From Rhodovulum visakhapatnamense (GTDB lineage Bacteria > Pseudomonadota > Alphaproteobacteria > Rhodobacterales > Rhodobacteraceae): DNA of 64,000 nucleotides. The stretch's first letter is position 1; each line of letters begins with the position of its first letter. Both the position numbers and the translations under genes were made by a program. The DNA is taken from assembly GCF_004365965.1 (NCBI RefSeq), contig NZ_SOEB01000017.1, positions 1 to 64,000 on the forward strand, given 5' to 3'. Below are positions 57,252 to 64,000 of the stretch, piece after piece. The notes under the pieces were generated by a model that did no database searches, had not been told where the DNA came from, and saw only the letters and a list, made by a program, of their open reading frames with translations.

Positions 57252-57641
57252 TCAGTAGAGAAGCGGGGCCCACCAGTCGATGGTGAGGGCTGCGAGAACG
57301 AGGATCAGGGAGGCCCAGAGAGCCGACTTGGTGATGCGCGCCGATGCTGGCCTTGCGCAGTAGGAACCGGGTTCGCAGACGGTTGGCTTGCGGAAATAGA
57401 CCTGCCAGAAACCCGCCGCGATGAAGCCGAGCGCGATCACGGCGAAGATCGGCTTGTAAGGCTCCAGAGCCGTCAGGTTGCCGATCCAGGCGCCCGAGAT
57501 GCCGAGAGTCAGAAGCACCAGCGGCCCGATGCAGCAGGCCGAGGCGAGAAAGGCGCCCACCACACCGCCCGCCGCGAGCCAGCCCTTTCGGGCGGGGCGA
57601 TCCGCGCCCGTGCTGTCCGTTCTGTCGTCTGTCAGCGCCAT
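57252..57641 (-). CDS. merT: Mercuric ion transporter
   Basis: 129 residues from MALTDDRTDSTGADRPARKG, with GAGAGGT upstream. Three membrane helices are visible; the first contains the Cys pair LASACCIGPLVLLTLGISGA. The loop after helix 2 carries a second pair, CEPGSYCARP. MerT moves Hg(II) across the inner membrane to MerA. It is the first gene of the mer operon, transcribed from the MerR-type promoter at 57673-57703. Confidence 0.92.
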   Translation of the reverse strand: MALTDDRTDSTGADRPARKGWLAAGGVVGAFLASACCIGPLVLLTLGISGAWIGNLTALEPYKPIFAVIALGFIAAGFWQVYFRKPTVCEPGSYCARPASARITKSALWASLILVLAALTIDWWAPLLY

Positions 57642-57672
57642 GTCGCGCACCTCTCGTCTGTGATTGACGATG

Positions 57673-57703
57673 GGTGTAGGGTCTGTAGCAACTACAGGCT
57701 CAA
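57673..57703 (-). promoter_or_regulatory. MerR-controlled mer promoter/operator
   Basis: Reading toward merT: -35 TTGAGC (57698-57703), a 19-base spacer, then -10 TACACC (57673-57678). The spacer contains the perfect dyad CTGTAG-TTG-CTACAG (57683-57697). The overlong 19-base spacer with a central dyad is the hallmark of promoters that MerR activates by twisting DNA. Confidence 0.85.
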
Positions 57704-57717
57704 GAGGAAACTTGCCC

Positions 57718-58143
57718 ATGACCGATCACGAGCGCGAGAGCGGCTTCACACGCGGCGACCTGGCCCGGGCGACCGGCTGCAACATCGAGACGATCCGCTA
57801 TTACGAGAAGACCGGCCTGCTGCCCGACCCGCCCCGCACGGACGCCGGCTACCGGGTCTATTCCGCCGCACACGCCACACGCCTCCGCTTCATCCTGCGC
57901 GCCCGCGAACTCGGGTTCTCGATGGAGGACATCCGCGGGCTGATGGGGCTCGGCGACGGCGCCGCGCCGACCTGCGCCGAGGTCAAGGAACGGACGGAGC
58001 GGCACCTTGCCGATGTCCGCGCGAGGATCGCGGATCTTCGGCGTATCGAATCCGTCCTCGCTACAACTGCATCCAGGTGTTCGGGCGCCGAAGTCCCCGA
58101 TTGTCCGGTGCTCGACGCGATTTCCAACTCGGCCGACCCATGA
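57718..58143 (+). CDS. merR: Mercury-responsive regulator MerR
   Basis: 141 residues from MTDHERESGFTRGDLARATG. The MerR helix-turn-helix is followed by CNIETIRYYEKTGLLPDPPR. Mercury-binding Cys residues are at APTCAEVKERTERHL, and at ASRCSGAEVPDCPVLDAI near the end, matching the three-Cys set of MerR. It represses, and with Hg(II) activates, the divergent merTPFA promoter. Its stop overlaps the start of a phage tail gene as ATGA, so its transcript probably runs into the tail operon. Confidence 0.92.
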   Translation: MTDHERESGFTRGDLARATGCNIETIRYYEKTGLLPDPPRTDAGYRVYSAAHATRLRFILRARELGFSMEDIRGLMGLGDGAAPTCAEVKERTERHLADVRARIADLRRIESVLATTASRCSGAEVPDCPVLDAISNSADP

Positions 58144-58556
58144 CACCTCGCGAAACCATCCTCGTCGCGCTGCACGCGCGGCTCTCGGCGCTGCCCGCCA
58201 CCGCTCTGCGCGGGGACGTGCTGCCCGAGCGCATGCCGGTCGAGGGCCTGATGATCCTGCGCGATGGCGAACCAGGTGCGCCCGAAGTCACGCTGTCGCC
58301 GCTGCGCTATCACTACCAGCACCGAGCCGAGATCGAGGCGGTCGTTCAGGGTGCCGATCGCGACGCCGCCTTTGACACGCTGACCGCCAGCATCGGCGCA
58401 GCGCTCGCCGCCGACCGGACGCTGGGCGGGTTCTGCGACTGGGTCGAGGCCGAAGCCCCGCGCCCGGTCGATCTGCCGGTCGAGGGCGCGGCGAGTCTGA
58501 AGGCCGCCGTTATCCCGGTCGTGCTGCACTATTCCACGGCCGACCCGCTGGCCTGA
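58140..58556 (+). CDS. Phage tail terminator-like protein
   Basis: 138 residues starting MTPRETILVALHARLSALPA. SPLRYHYQHRAEIEAVVQGA and LPVEGAASLKAAVIPVVLHY suggest the alpha/beta fold of gpU/DUF3168-like tail terminators. Its place before the tail tube gene agrees. The start overlaps the merR stop, replacing the phage gene that would normally be upstream (DUF6441 gene, now 2.9 kb away). Confidence 0.65.
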   Translation: MTPRETILVALHARLSALPATALRGDVLPERMPVEGLMILRDGEPGAPEVTLSPLRYHYQHRAEIEAVVQGADRDAAFDTLTASIGAALAADRTLGGFCDWVEAEAPRPVDLPVEGAASLKAAVIPVVLHYSTADPLA

Positions 58557-58580
58557 CCCAACCGACCACAGGAGACGAAC

Positions 58581-59522
58581 ATGGCACGAGCCCAAGGGGC
58601 GCGAGCGCTGATGGCGCTTGCGTTCGAGACGACCTATGGAACGCCGCCCGTCAGCGGCTTCACCCGCATGCCCTTCGCCAGCACGTCGCTCGGCGCGGAG
58701 CAGCCGCTGCTGAATTCGGAGCTTCTCGGCTACGGCCGCGATCCGCTAGCGCCGATCAAGGACGCCGTGACGGCCGACGGCGACGTCGTCGTGCCGCTGG
58801 ACGCCGAGGCGTTCGGCTTCTGGCTGAAGGCAGCCTTCGGCGCGCCCACGACCACGGGCGCGGAGGCCCCGTACAGCCACGAATTTCAGTCGGGGTCCTG
58901 GACGTTGCCCTCGATGTCGATCGAGACCGGCATGCCCGAGGTGCCCCGCTATGCGATGTACTCGGGCTGCGTGCTCGACCAGATCACCTGGCAGATGCAG
59001 CGCTCGGGCCTGCTCACCGCGACCGCGCGGCTGGTGGCGCAGGGCGAGACGGTCGGCACCACGACCAGTGCCGGAACGCCCGCCGCACTGGAGTTGAAGC
59101 GCTTCGGCCATTTCAACGGGGCGATCACCCGGAACGGCACCGCCCTCGGCAATGTGGTCTCGGCCGAGATCACCTACGCCAACAACCTCGACCGGATCGA
59201 GACCATCCGCTCGGACGGCCGCATCGATGGCGCGGATCCATCCATTGCCGCGCTGACGGGCCGGATCGAGGTGCGCTTCGCCGACCAGACGCTGGTGACG
59301 CAGGCGATCAACGGCGAGGCCTGCGAGATGGAATTCGCCTACGTCCTGCCTTCAGGCGAAAGCTTCTCCTTCACCGTGCACGCCGTCTACCTGCCGCGTC
59401 CACGGATCGAGATTTCCGGGCCGCAGGGCGTCCAGGCGACATTCGACTGGCAGGCCGCGCGCGACAGCGTCGTCGGCCGGATGTGCACCGCCACCCTCGT
59501 GAATGACGTGGAGACGTATTGA
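58581..59522 (+). CDS. Phage tail tube protein
   Basis: 313 residues. MARAQGARALMALAFETTYG starts it, with VVVPLDAEAFGFWLKAAFGA and FSFTVHAVYLPRPRIEISGP. It resembles tail tube proteins of Rhodobacterales siphoviruses (the phage_tail_tube family, beta-rich). Rings of it form the tail tube around the tape measure. The stop overlaps the start of the chaperone gene (TGATG). Confidence 0.8.
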   Translation: MARAQGARALMALAFETTYGTPPVSGFTRMPFASTSLGAEQPLLNSELLGYGRDPLAPIKDAVTADGDVVVPLDAEAFGFWLKAAFGAPTTTGAEAPYSHEFQSGSWTLPSMSIETGMPEVPRYAMYSGCVLDQITWQMQRSGLLTATARLVAQGETVGTTTSAGTPAALELKRFGHFNGAITRNGTALGNVVSAEITYANNLDRIETIRSDGRIDGADPSIAALTGRIEVRFADQTLVTQAINGEACEMEFAYVLPSGESFSFTVHAVYLPRPRIEISGPQGVQATFDWQAARDSVVGRMCTATLVNDVETY

Positions 59523-59959
59523 TGCTGACGCTCGACCTGACCAACGCGCCGCGCTGGCATGACCTCGCCCCCGGCGTCCGGGTGCAACTGCGCCCGCTGA
59601 CGACCGCCCTGATGGTCGCGACGCGCAGCGACCCCGCCGTCGAGGCGGTGCCCGAGGAGGCTTCCGACGAGGAGCGCGCCGTCGCCTTCGCCAAGGCGCT
59701 GGCGCGACGGGCTGTGCTCGGCTGGGAGGGCATCGGCGATGCCGACGGCAACCCGATCGATCCCACCCCCGAGGCCATCGACGCGCTGCTCGACGTCTGG
59801 CCGATCTTCGAGGCCTTCCAATTGACCTACGTGTCCAAAGGCCTGCTGCTGGAACAGGAAAAAAACGCCTCCGCGCTCTCGCCGAGTGGTCCTTCGGCGG
59901 GGGCGAGCGCTACTGCGAAGCCTGCGCGCAAGCGTGCGAAGACTGCCCGACGCGCCTGA
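59522..59959 (+). CDS. Tail assembly chaperone, short (G-like) product
   Basis: 145 residues: MLTLDLTNAPRWHDLAPGVR, an acidic helical middle, then LLLEQEKNASALSPSGPSAG and a basic tail KPARKRAKTARRA. This is the zero-frame product. It holds a canonical slippery heptamer (59860-59866) near residue 114, from which a longer -1 product is expected. In lambda-like phages the short protein (gpG) coats the tape measure during assembly. Confidence 0.75.
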   Translation: MLTLDLTNAPRWHDLAPGVRVQLRPLTTALMVATRSDPAVEAVPEEASDEERAVAFAKALARRAVLGWEGIGDADGNPIDPTPEAIDALLDVWPIFEAFQLTYVSKGLLLEQEKNASALSPSGPSAGASATAKPARKRAKTARRA

Positions 59960-60186
59960 ACCGGCCGCTTACCCATGAGGGCTGGCAGGTCTGGGATCTC
60001 GTCGGCCGCCTCGGCGGTCAGTTGCGCGTGCTGCCCGGCGCGGTGGTCGGCTGGGACCTGTCCGCGGCCCTCGCTCTGGGAAATGCGCTCGGCGTCCCGC
60101 CCGCTGCTGCGGGTGAACTCTTGCCCGTCATCGAAGCGGTGATGGTGGCCAAGCTCAACGAAAAGATGGATCATTCCCATGGCTGA
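59522..60186 (+). CDS. Tail assembly chaperone, -1 frameshift (GT-like) product
   Basis: About 221 residues: the first 114 of the zero frame, then a -1 shift at A AAA AAC (59860-59866) into an open frame ending at TGA 60184-60186. The new part starts RLRALAEWSFGGGERYCEAC, has the Cys cluster CEACAQACEDC, and continues RPLTHEGWQVWDLVGRLGGQ. It has no ATG start of its own and ends just inside the tape-measure gene, exactly as lambda gpGT does. Tail proteins of this kind are usually annotated as a separate gene (DUF7697-like). The frameshift is inferred, not proven. Confidence 0.7.
59860..59866 (+). promoter_or_regulatory. Programmed -1 ribosomal frameshift site
   Basis: AAAAAAC lies in the zero frame as A AAA AAC, the X XXY YYZ pattern. 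It is part of a run of seven A in DNA that is otherwise GC-rich, a striking exception. Confidence 0.75.
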
Positions 60187-62596
60187 GAAGAGGGTCAGCG
60201 TCCGCCTCGCGGCCGTGGGCGGACGGCAGGTGCGCGCCGAACTCGAAGGCGTGGGCGAGGCCGGGTCGCGCGGCTTCGGACGGCTGAGCCGGGAGATGGA
60301 AGCCGCGAACGCCCGGCTCGCGGCCTTCTCGCGGCGGGTGCGGGTCGCGGCTGCCGCTGCCGTGGCCGCCGCAGCCGCTGCTGGCGTGGCGATGATCCGG
60401 TCCAGCCTGCAGACGGTCGATGCGCAGGCGAAGCTGGCGCAGTCGCTCGGCACCACCGTCGCCTCGATCCAGACGCTGGAGCGCGCGGGCGATCTGGCGG
60501 GCGTCTCCATGTCCGGCATCGAGCAGGCCACCAAGGATCTGACGCGCCGTCTCAGTCAGGCGGCCGCCGGGACCGGCCCTGCTGCCGACGCGCTCGACCG
60601 GCTGGGGCTTTCAGCAAATGAGCTGATCGCCTTGCCGCTGGACCAGCGCGTGGGCGCGATCAACGCGGCGATCGAGAGCTTCGTGCCTGCCGCCGAGCGC
60701 GCGGCGGTCGCGGGCCAGCTCTTCGGCGAGGAAGGCTCCATCGCGATGAGCCGGATCGACACCGCGACGCTGCGCCAGGCGACAGAGGACGTCCTCGCCT
60801 TCGGGGTTGTCGTCTCCGAGCAGGACGCCGACCAGATCGAGCGGACGAACGACGCCATCTCGCGGCTCGGGTTGGTCTGGCGCGGGCTCTCGAACCAGTT
60901 GGCGGTCGCAGCGGCACCTGCGCTGGAAGCCGTCGCCGATGCCATGGCGGCGGTGGCCAGCCGCACCGGGCCGCTCGGCATCGCGACCCGCGGTCTCTTG
61001 GACAACATCGGCCGCCTGACCACCTATGCCGCCACCTTCGCGGCGTTCCTCGCGGGACGTTGGGTCGCCGGCATGGCGGCTGCGGCGCTCTCGGTCCGGG
61101 GCCTCGCCACGGCGCTCGTTGTCCTGCGCGGGGCGCTGATCCGCACCGGCATCGGCGCGCTGATCGTCGGCGCGGGCGAGCTCGTCTACCAGTTCACCCG
61201 GCTCGTCTCCGGCGCCGGCGGTTTCGGAGAAGCGATGTCGCTCCTGAAGGACCTCGCGGTCGAGGTCTGGGAACGCATCAGTATGGGCGCGGCGGCGGCG
61301 GGCGCGGCCGCCACGGCGATGTTCTTCGACCTGAAGGCGGATGCCGCATCGGGCATGCAGAGCGCCATCGAGAGCGTGGTGGGCTTCGGCAACACGGCCG
61401 CGAACACCTTCGAAGGCGCCTACGAGGCGATCAAGGCGATCTGGGGCCTGCTGCCCGCCGCCATCGGCGATCTCGCGTTCCAGGCGGCCAACAGCCTGGT
61501 CGATGGCGTCGAGGCGATGCTGAACGGGGTGGTCTCGCGGATCAACGGCTTTATCGGCGGCATCAACCAGGGGCTCGAAGCGCTCGGGTCGGAGCGGCGC
61601 ATATCGCTGGTTCCGGACCTCGACCTCGGCGAGATCGAGAACCGCTTCGAGGGAGCGGCGACTGCCGCAACCACGGCAGCTCAGGCGGCCTTCGATCGGG
61701 CCTTCGAGGACAATCCGCTCTCCGCGCCCGATCTCGGTCTGACCGAGGCGGCGAACAGGGCGCTCGAGTCCGCCAACCTTTACCGCGGCGCGGCGCGCGA
61801 CCTGGCGGAGGGGGCCCGTGCGCCCCTCGAAAGCTGGCAGGCGCTGCGCGATGCCGTACGCGGCACCGACGAGGACGGCGCCGACGCACTGGCCGAGACC
61901 ACCGCTGCGGCGGAGCGCCTGGAGACGTCCCTCGGCGACGCCGGGCGCGCCGCAACAGATGCAGGTGTGGCGGCCGGAGCTGCTGCTGCGGTAGCGGAGC
62001 CCGCGACCGACGCGGCCGTCACCGGCTGGCGGGCGGTCACCGCCGCGCTCTCCGACTACGCCAGCAAGGCCCGCGAGATCGGTGGCGACATCGGCCAGAG
62101 CCTCGTCGGCGCCTTCCAGTCGGCCGAGAACGCGGTGGGCCAGTTCGTGAAGACCGGCAAGCTCGACTTCCGCGATCTGGTGACGTCGCTGCTGGCCGAT
62201 CTCGCCCAACTGGCGGCGCGGCGGTTCATCCTCGGGCCGATCGCCAATGCGCTCTCCGGCGTCTTCTCCGGGGCGGGCGGCATCTTCGCCAACGTCCTGC
62301 ATGCGGGCGGGATGGTCGGATCGGCTGGACCCTCGCGGATGGTCCCGGCCATGGCCTTCGCCGCCGCGCCGCGGATGCATGGTGGCGGCATGGCCGGGCT
62401 TCGTCACGACGAGGTGCCCGCGATCCTGCAGCGCGGGGAACGCGTGCTGTCGCGGCGGGAGGCACAGAGCTACGGCGCGGGCGGCGGGGTCAACGTGACC
62501 ATCATGGCCCGCGACGCCGAGAGCTTCCGGCAATCGCGAACGCAGGTCGCCGCGGATATCGCCCGCGCCGTGTCGCTCGGTCGGAGGGGCATGTGA
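60179..62596 (+). CDS. Phage tail tape measure protein
   Basis: 805 residues. The helical N-terminus (REMEAANARLAAFSRRVRVA) and Ala-rich hydrophobic segments are typical. LGTTVASIQTLERAGDLAGV is the conserved N-terminal patch. The C-terminal lambda-type domain is KLDFRDLVTSLLADLAQLAA, then RRFILGPIANALSG. At 805 residues it predicts a fairly short tail (about 0.15 nm per residue, near 120 nm). The start lies 8 bases before the end of the -1 chaperone frame. Confidence 0.85.
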   Translation: MAEKRVSVRLAAVGGRQVRAELEGVGEAGSRGFGRLSREMEAANARLAAFSRRVRVAAAAAVAAAAAAGVAMIRSSLQTVDAQAKLAQSLGTTVASIQTLERAGDLAGVSMSGIEQATKDLTRRLSQAAAGTGPAADALDRLGLSANELIALPLDQRVGAINAAIESFVPAAERAAVAGQLFGEEGSIAMSRIDTATLRQATEDVLAFGVVVSEQDADQIERTNDAISRLGLVWRGLSNQLAVAAAPALEAVADAMAAVASRTGPLGIATRGLLDNIGRLTTYAATFAAFLAGRWVAGMAAAALSVRGLATALVVLRGALIRTGIGALIVGAGELVYQFTRLVSGAGGFGEAMSLLKDLAVEVWERISMGAAAAGAAATAMFFDLKADAASGMQSAIESVVGFGNTAANTFEGAYEAIKAIWGLLPAAIGDLAFQAANSLVDGVEAMLNGVVSRINGFIGGINQGLEALGSERRISLVPDLDLGEIENRFEGAATAATTAAQAAFDRAFEDNPLSAPDLGLTEAANRALESANLYRGAARDLAEGARAPLESWQALRDAVRGTDEDGADALAETTAAAERLETSLGDAGRAATDAGVAAGAAAAVAEPATDAAVTGWRAVTAALSDYASKAREIGGDIGQSLVGAFQSAENAVGQFVKTGKLDFRDLVTSLLADLAQLAARRFILGPIANALSGVFSGAGGIFANVLHAGGMVGSAGPSRMVPAMAFAAAPRMHGGGMAGLRHDEVPAILQRGERVLSRREAQSYGAGGGVNVTIMARDAESFRQSRTQVAADIARAVSLGRRGM

Positions 62597-63222
62597 TGGC
62601 GTTTCACGAGGTCCGGTTTCCCGACAACATCAGCCGAGGTGCGCGGGGCGGACCGGAGCGGCGCACGCAGATCGTCGAGCTCGCCTCGGGCGACGAGGAG
62701 CGCAACGCCAGCTGGGCCAATTCGCGCCGCCGCTACGATGTCGCCTATGGCATCCGCCGCGCCGACGATCTGGCCGCCGTCGTCGCCTTCTTCGAGGCGC
62801 GCAATGGCCGCCTGCATGGCTTCCGGTTCAAGGACTGGGGTGACCACAAGTCCTGCCTGCCTTCGGGCACGCCGTCGCCCACCGATCAGTCTATCGGCAC
62901 GGGCGACGGCGCGACGACCGCCTTCCAGCTGGTCAAGCGCTACGCCTCGGGTGCGCAATCCTGGACGCGCGCCGTCGCGAAGCCGGTGACCGGAACCGCG
63001 CGCATCGCGCTCGGCGGGGTCGAGCAGCCTTCCGGCTGGTCGGTCGACACCGCCACCGGCGTCGTCACCTTCAGCACCGCGCCGGGCGCTGGCGCCGCCA
63101 TCACCGCGGGCTTCGAGTTCGACGTGCCGGTCCGTTTCGACACCGACGCGCTCGACGTGACGCTCGACCTCGAGCGGCTCGGCTCGATCACCTCCATCCC
63201 GCTTCTGGAACTGCGCCGATGA
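62596..63222 (+). CDS. DUF2460 distal tail protein
   Basis: 208 residues starting MAFHEVRFPDNISRGARGGP. The family marks RRRYDVAYGIRRADDLAAVV and FFEARNGRLHGFRFKDWGDH are clear. DUF2460 corresponds to the distal tail or hub proteins of GTA-like and siphoviral baseplates. It overlaps the tape measure stop by one base (TGATG) and the next gene by ATGA. Confidence 0.87.
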   Translation: MAFHEVRFPDNISRGARGGPERRTQIVELASGDEERNASWANSRRRYDVAYGIRRADDLAAVVAFFEARNGRLHGFRFKDWGDHKSCLPSGTPSPTDQSIGTGDGATTAFQLVKRYASGAQSWTRAVAKPVTGTARIALGGVEQPSGWSVDTATGVVTFSTAPGAGAAITAGFEFDVPVRFDTDALDVTLDLERLGSITSIPLLELRR

Positions 63223-64000
63223 AGTCCCTCGACCCCGACCTGCAGGCCCATCTCGACGAGGGAACGACGACGCTCGCCTGGTGCTGGCGGATCGTGCGCG
63301 CCGACGGCACGAGTTTCGGCTTCACCGACCACGATCGGACGCTCAGCTTCGAGGGGACGGATTTCGAGCCCGAGAGCGGGCTGACGGCCTCCGAGGTCCG
63401 TTCCGGCTCGGACCTCTCGGTCGATGCGCAGGACGCCGAGGGCGTGCTGACCTCGGACCGGATTACCGAGACCGACATCCTCGACGGCCGCTGGGATAAC
63501 GCCGAGGTCGAAGTCTGGCGGGTGAACTGGGCCGACACGAACCAGCGCGTGCTGATGCGGCGCGGGGCCATCGGCCAGATCCGGCGCGGGCGGCTGGCCT
63601 TCGTCGCCGAAGTCCGCTCGCTCGCGCATGTGCTTGGCCAGACGATCGGGCGGACGTTCCAGGCGACCTGCGATGCCGCGCTCGGCGATGCGCGCTGCGG
63701 CGTCGATCTGGAGAACCCGGCGTTCAAGGGCACGAGCGTCGTGATCGACCTTCTACGCGACCGCGCCTTCACCGCTTCGGGCCTCGGCGGCTTCGCCTCC
63801 GGCTGGTTCACCTTCGGGACCATCGAATGGACCAGTGGCTCCAACGCGGGGCGTCGGGCCGAGGTTCTCGGCCATGATGTGACGGACGGCATCGCCGTGC
63901 TGACCCTTCTCGAGGCGCCGGTGCGCGAGATCTCCGAGGGCAATGCCTTCACCATCCGTGCGGGCTGCGATAAGCGGATCGAGACCTGCGGCGCCAGGTT
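63219..64000 (+). CDS. DUF2163 tail hub protein, 5' part
   Basis: 260 residues visible, cut by the window edge. MKSLDPDLQAHLDEGTTTLA, FTDHDRTLSFEGTDFEPESG, and RSLAHVLGQTIGRTFQATCD, then DARCGVDL, identify the DUF2163 family of baseplate hub proteins. The C-terminal Cys-rich CDKRIETCG is where the family usually continues with phage_BR0599-type sequence. An NlpC/P60 gene would be expected next, outside the window. Confidence 0.85.
   Translation, partial: MKSLDPDLQAHLDEGTTTLAWCWRIVRADGTSFGFTDHDRTLSFEGTDFEPESGLTASEVRSGSDLSVDAQDAEGVLTSDRITETDILDGRWDNAEVEVWRVNWADTNQRVLMRRGAIGQIRRGRLAFVAEVRSLAHVLGQTIGRTFQATCDAALGDARCGVDLENPAFKGTSVVIDLLRDRAFTASGLGGFASGWFTFGTIEWTSGSNAGRRAEVLGHDVTDGIAVLTLLEAPVREISEGNAFTIRAGCDKRIETCGAR

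Noticed and set aside
55211-58143. Tn21/Tn501-type mer transposon
   Set aside because: No tnpA/tnpR, no visible 38-bp ends, and the merR stop overlaps the phage gene directly.
34452-64000. Gene transfer agent cluster
   Set aside because: The DUF2460 and DUF2163 genes are GTA-like. However, replication genes, a lambda-type terminase and portal, mer genes and a protease-capsid fusion point to a phage.
1-64000. CRISPR array
   Set aside because: No regularly spaced direct repeats were seen. The Cas4-like nuclease belongs to the phage module.

Overview
The window is GC-rich DNA from an alphaproteobacterium of the order Rhodobacterales (Rhodobacter/Rhodovulum-like). This rests on a permuted two-piece tmRNA whose tag reads ANDNRAPVALAA, a trgA-trgB-cysK tellurite/cysteine cluster as known from Rhodobacter sphaeroides, and phage genes of types common in this order. 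No species can be named from the sequence alone.

Region 1 (1-1240) is a scarred integration hot spot. It holds the tail of an IS66-type transposase, a fragment of a phage terminase and a broken phage integrase that stops just beside the 3' end of ssrA (minus strand).

Region 2 (1285-20044) is ordinary chromosome. It has a thiosulfate/sulfur import trio (rhodanese, YeeE/YedE, a 56-residue coupled protein), an SMR pump, a polyamine-type binding protein, a DinB protein, acuI, a Usp protein, a BCCT transporter, a class V aminotransferase, photolyase, cyclopropane fatty acid synthase, trgA-trgB-cysK, a large MscS channel, an AlaX editing protein and tRNA-Ser(GGA).

Region 3 (20.3-28.1 kb) is a defence-type island starting beside tRNA-Ser. 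A Phd-like antitoxin gene precedes a type III-like Mod/Res pair. Convergent to it lies a compact four-gene operon: OGG-like DNA glycosylase, a small protein with a glycine-rich N-terminus, a PfkB-nucleoside deoxyribosyltransferase fusion and a QueC-like enzyme. A divergent XRE repressor gene beside it is bracketed by TGCAT-type inverted repeats. This operon is the best candidate for an undescribed system: it looks like a stand-alone relative of the nucleobase-modification genes of type IV CBASS, without a visible CD-NTase.

Region 4 (28.2-34.4 kb) holds a serine-recombinase operon of four ATGA-coupled genes, a 731-residue protein of unknown function and an IS element with perfect terminal inverted repeats.

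Region 5 (34.4-64 kb) is most of a siphovirus-type prophage. Its early part has a Com-like zinc ribbon, a sigma-like factor, a RecA-like ATPase, a helicase, a Cas4-like nuclease, a primase-helicase, a RuvC-like resolvase and a ParB-methylase. The late part runs from terminase through portal, protease-capsid fusion and head-tail genes to tail genes, and leaves the window inside a DUF2163 gene. A complete mercury-resistance unit (merR plus merTPFA) sits between two morphogenesis genes with almost no spare sequence. The tail chaperone gene carries a canonical A AAA AAC slippery heptamer, giving a -1 extended product that reaches the tape-measure start.
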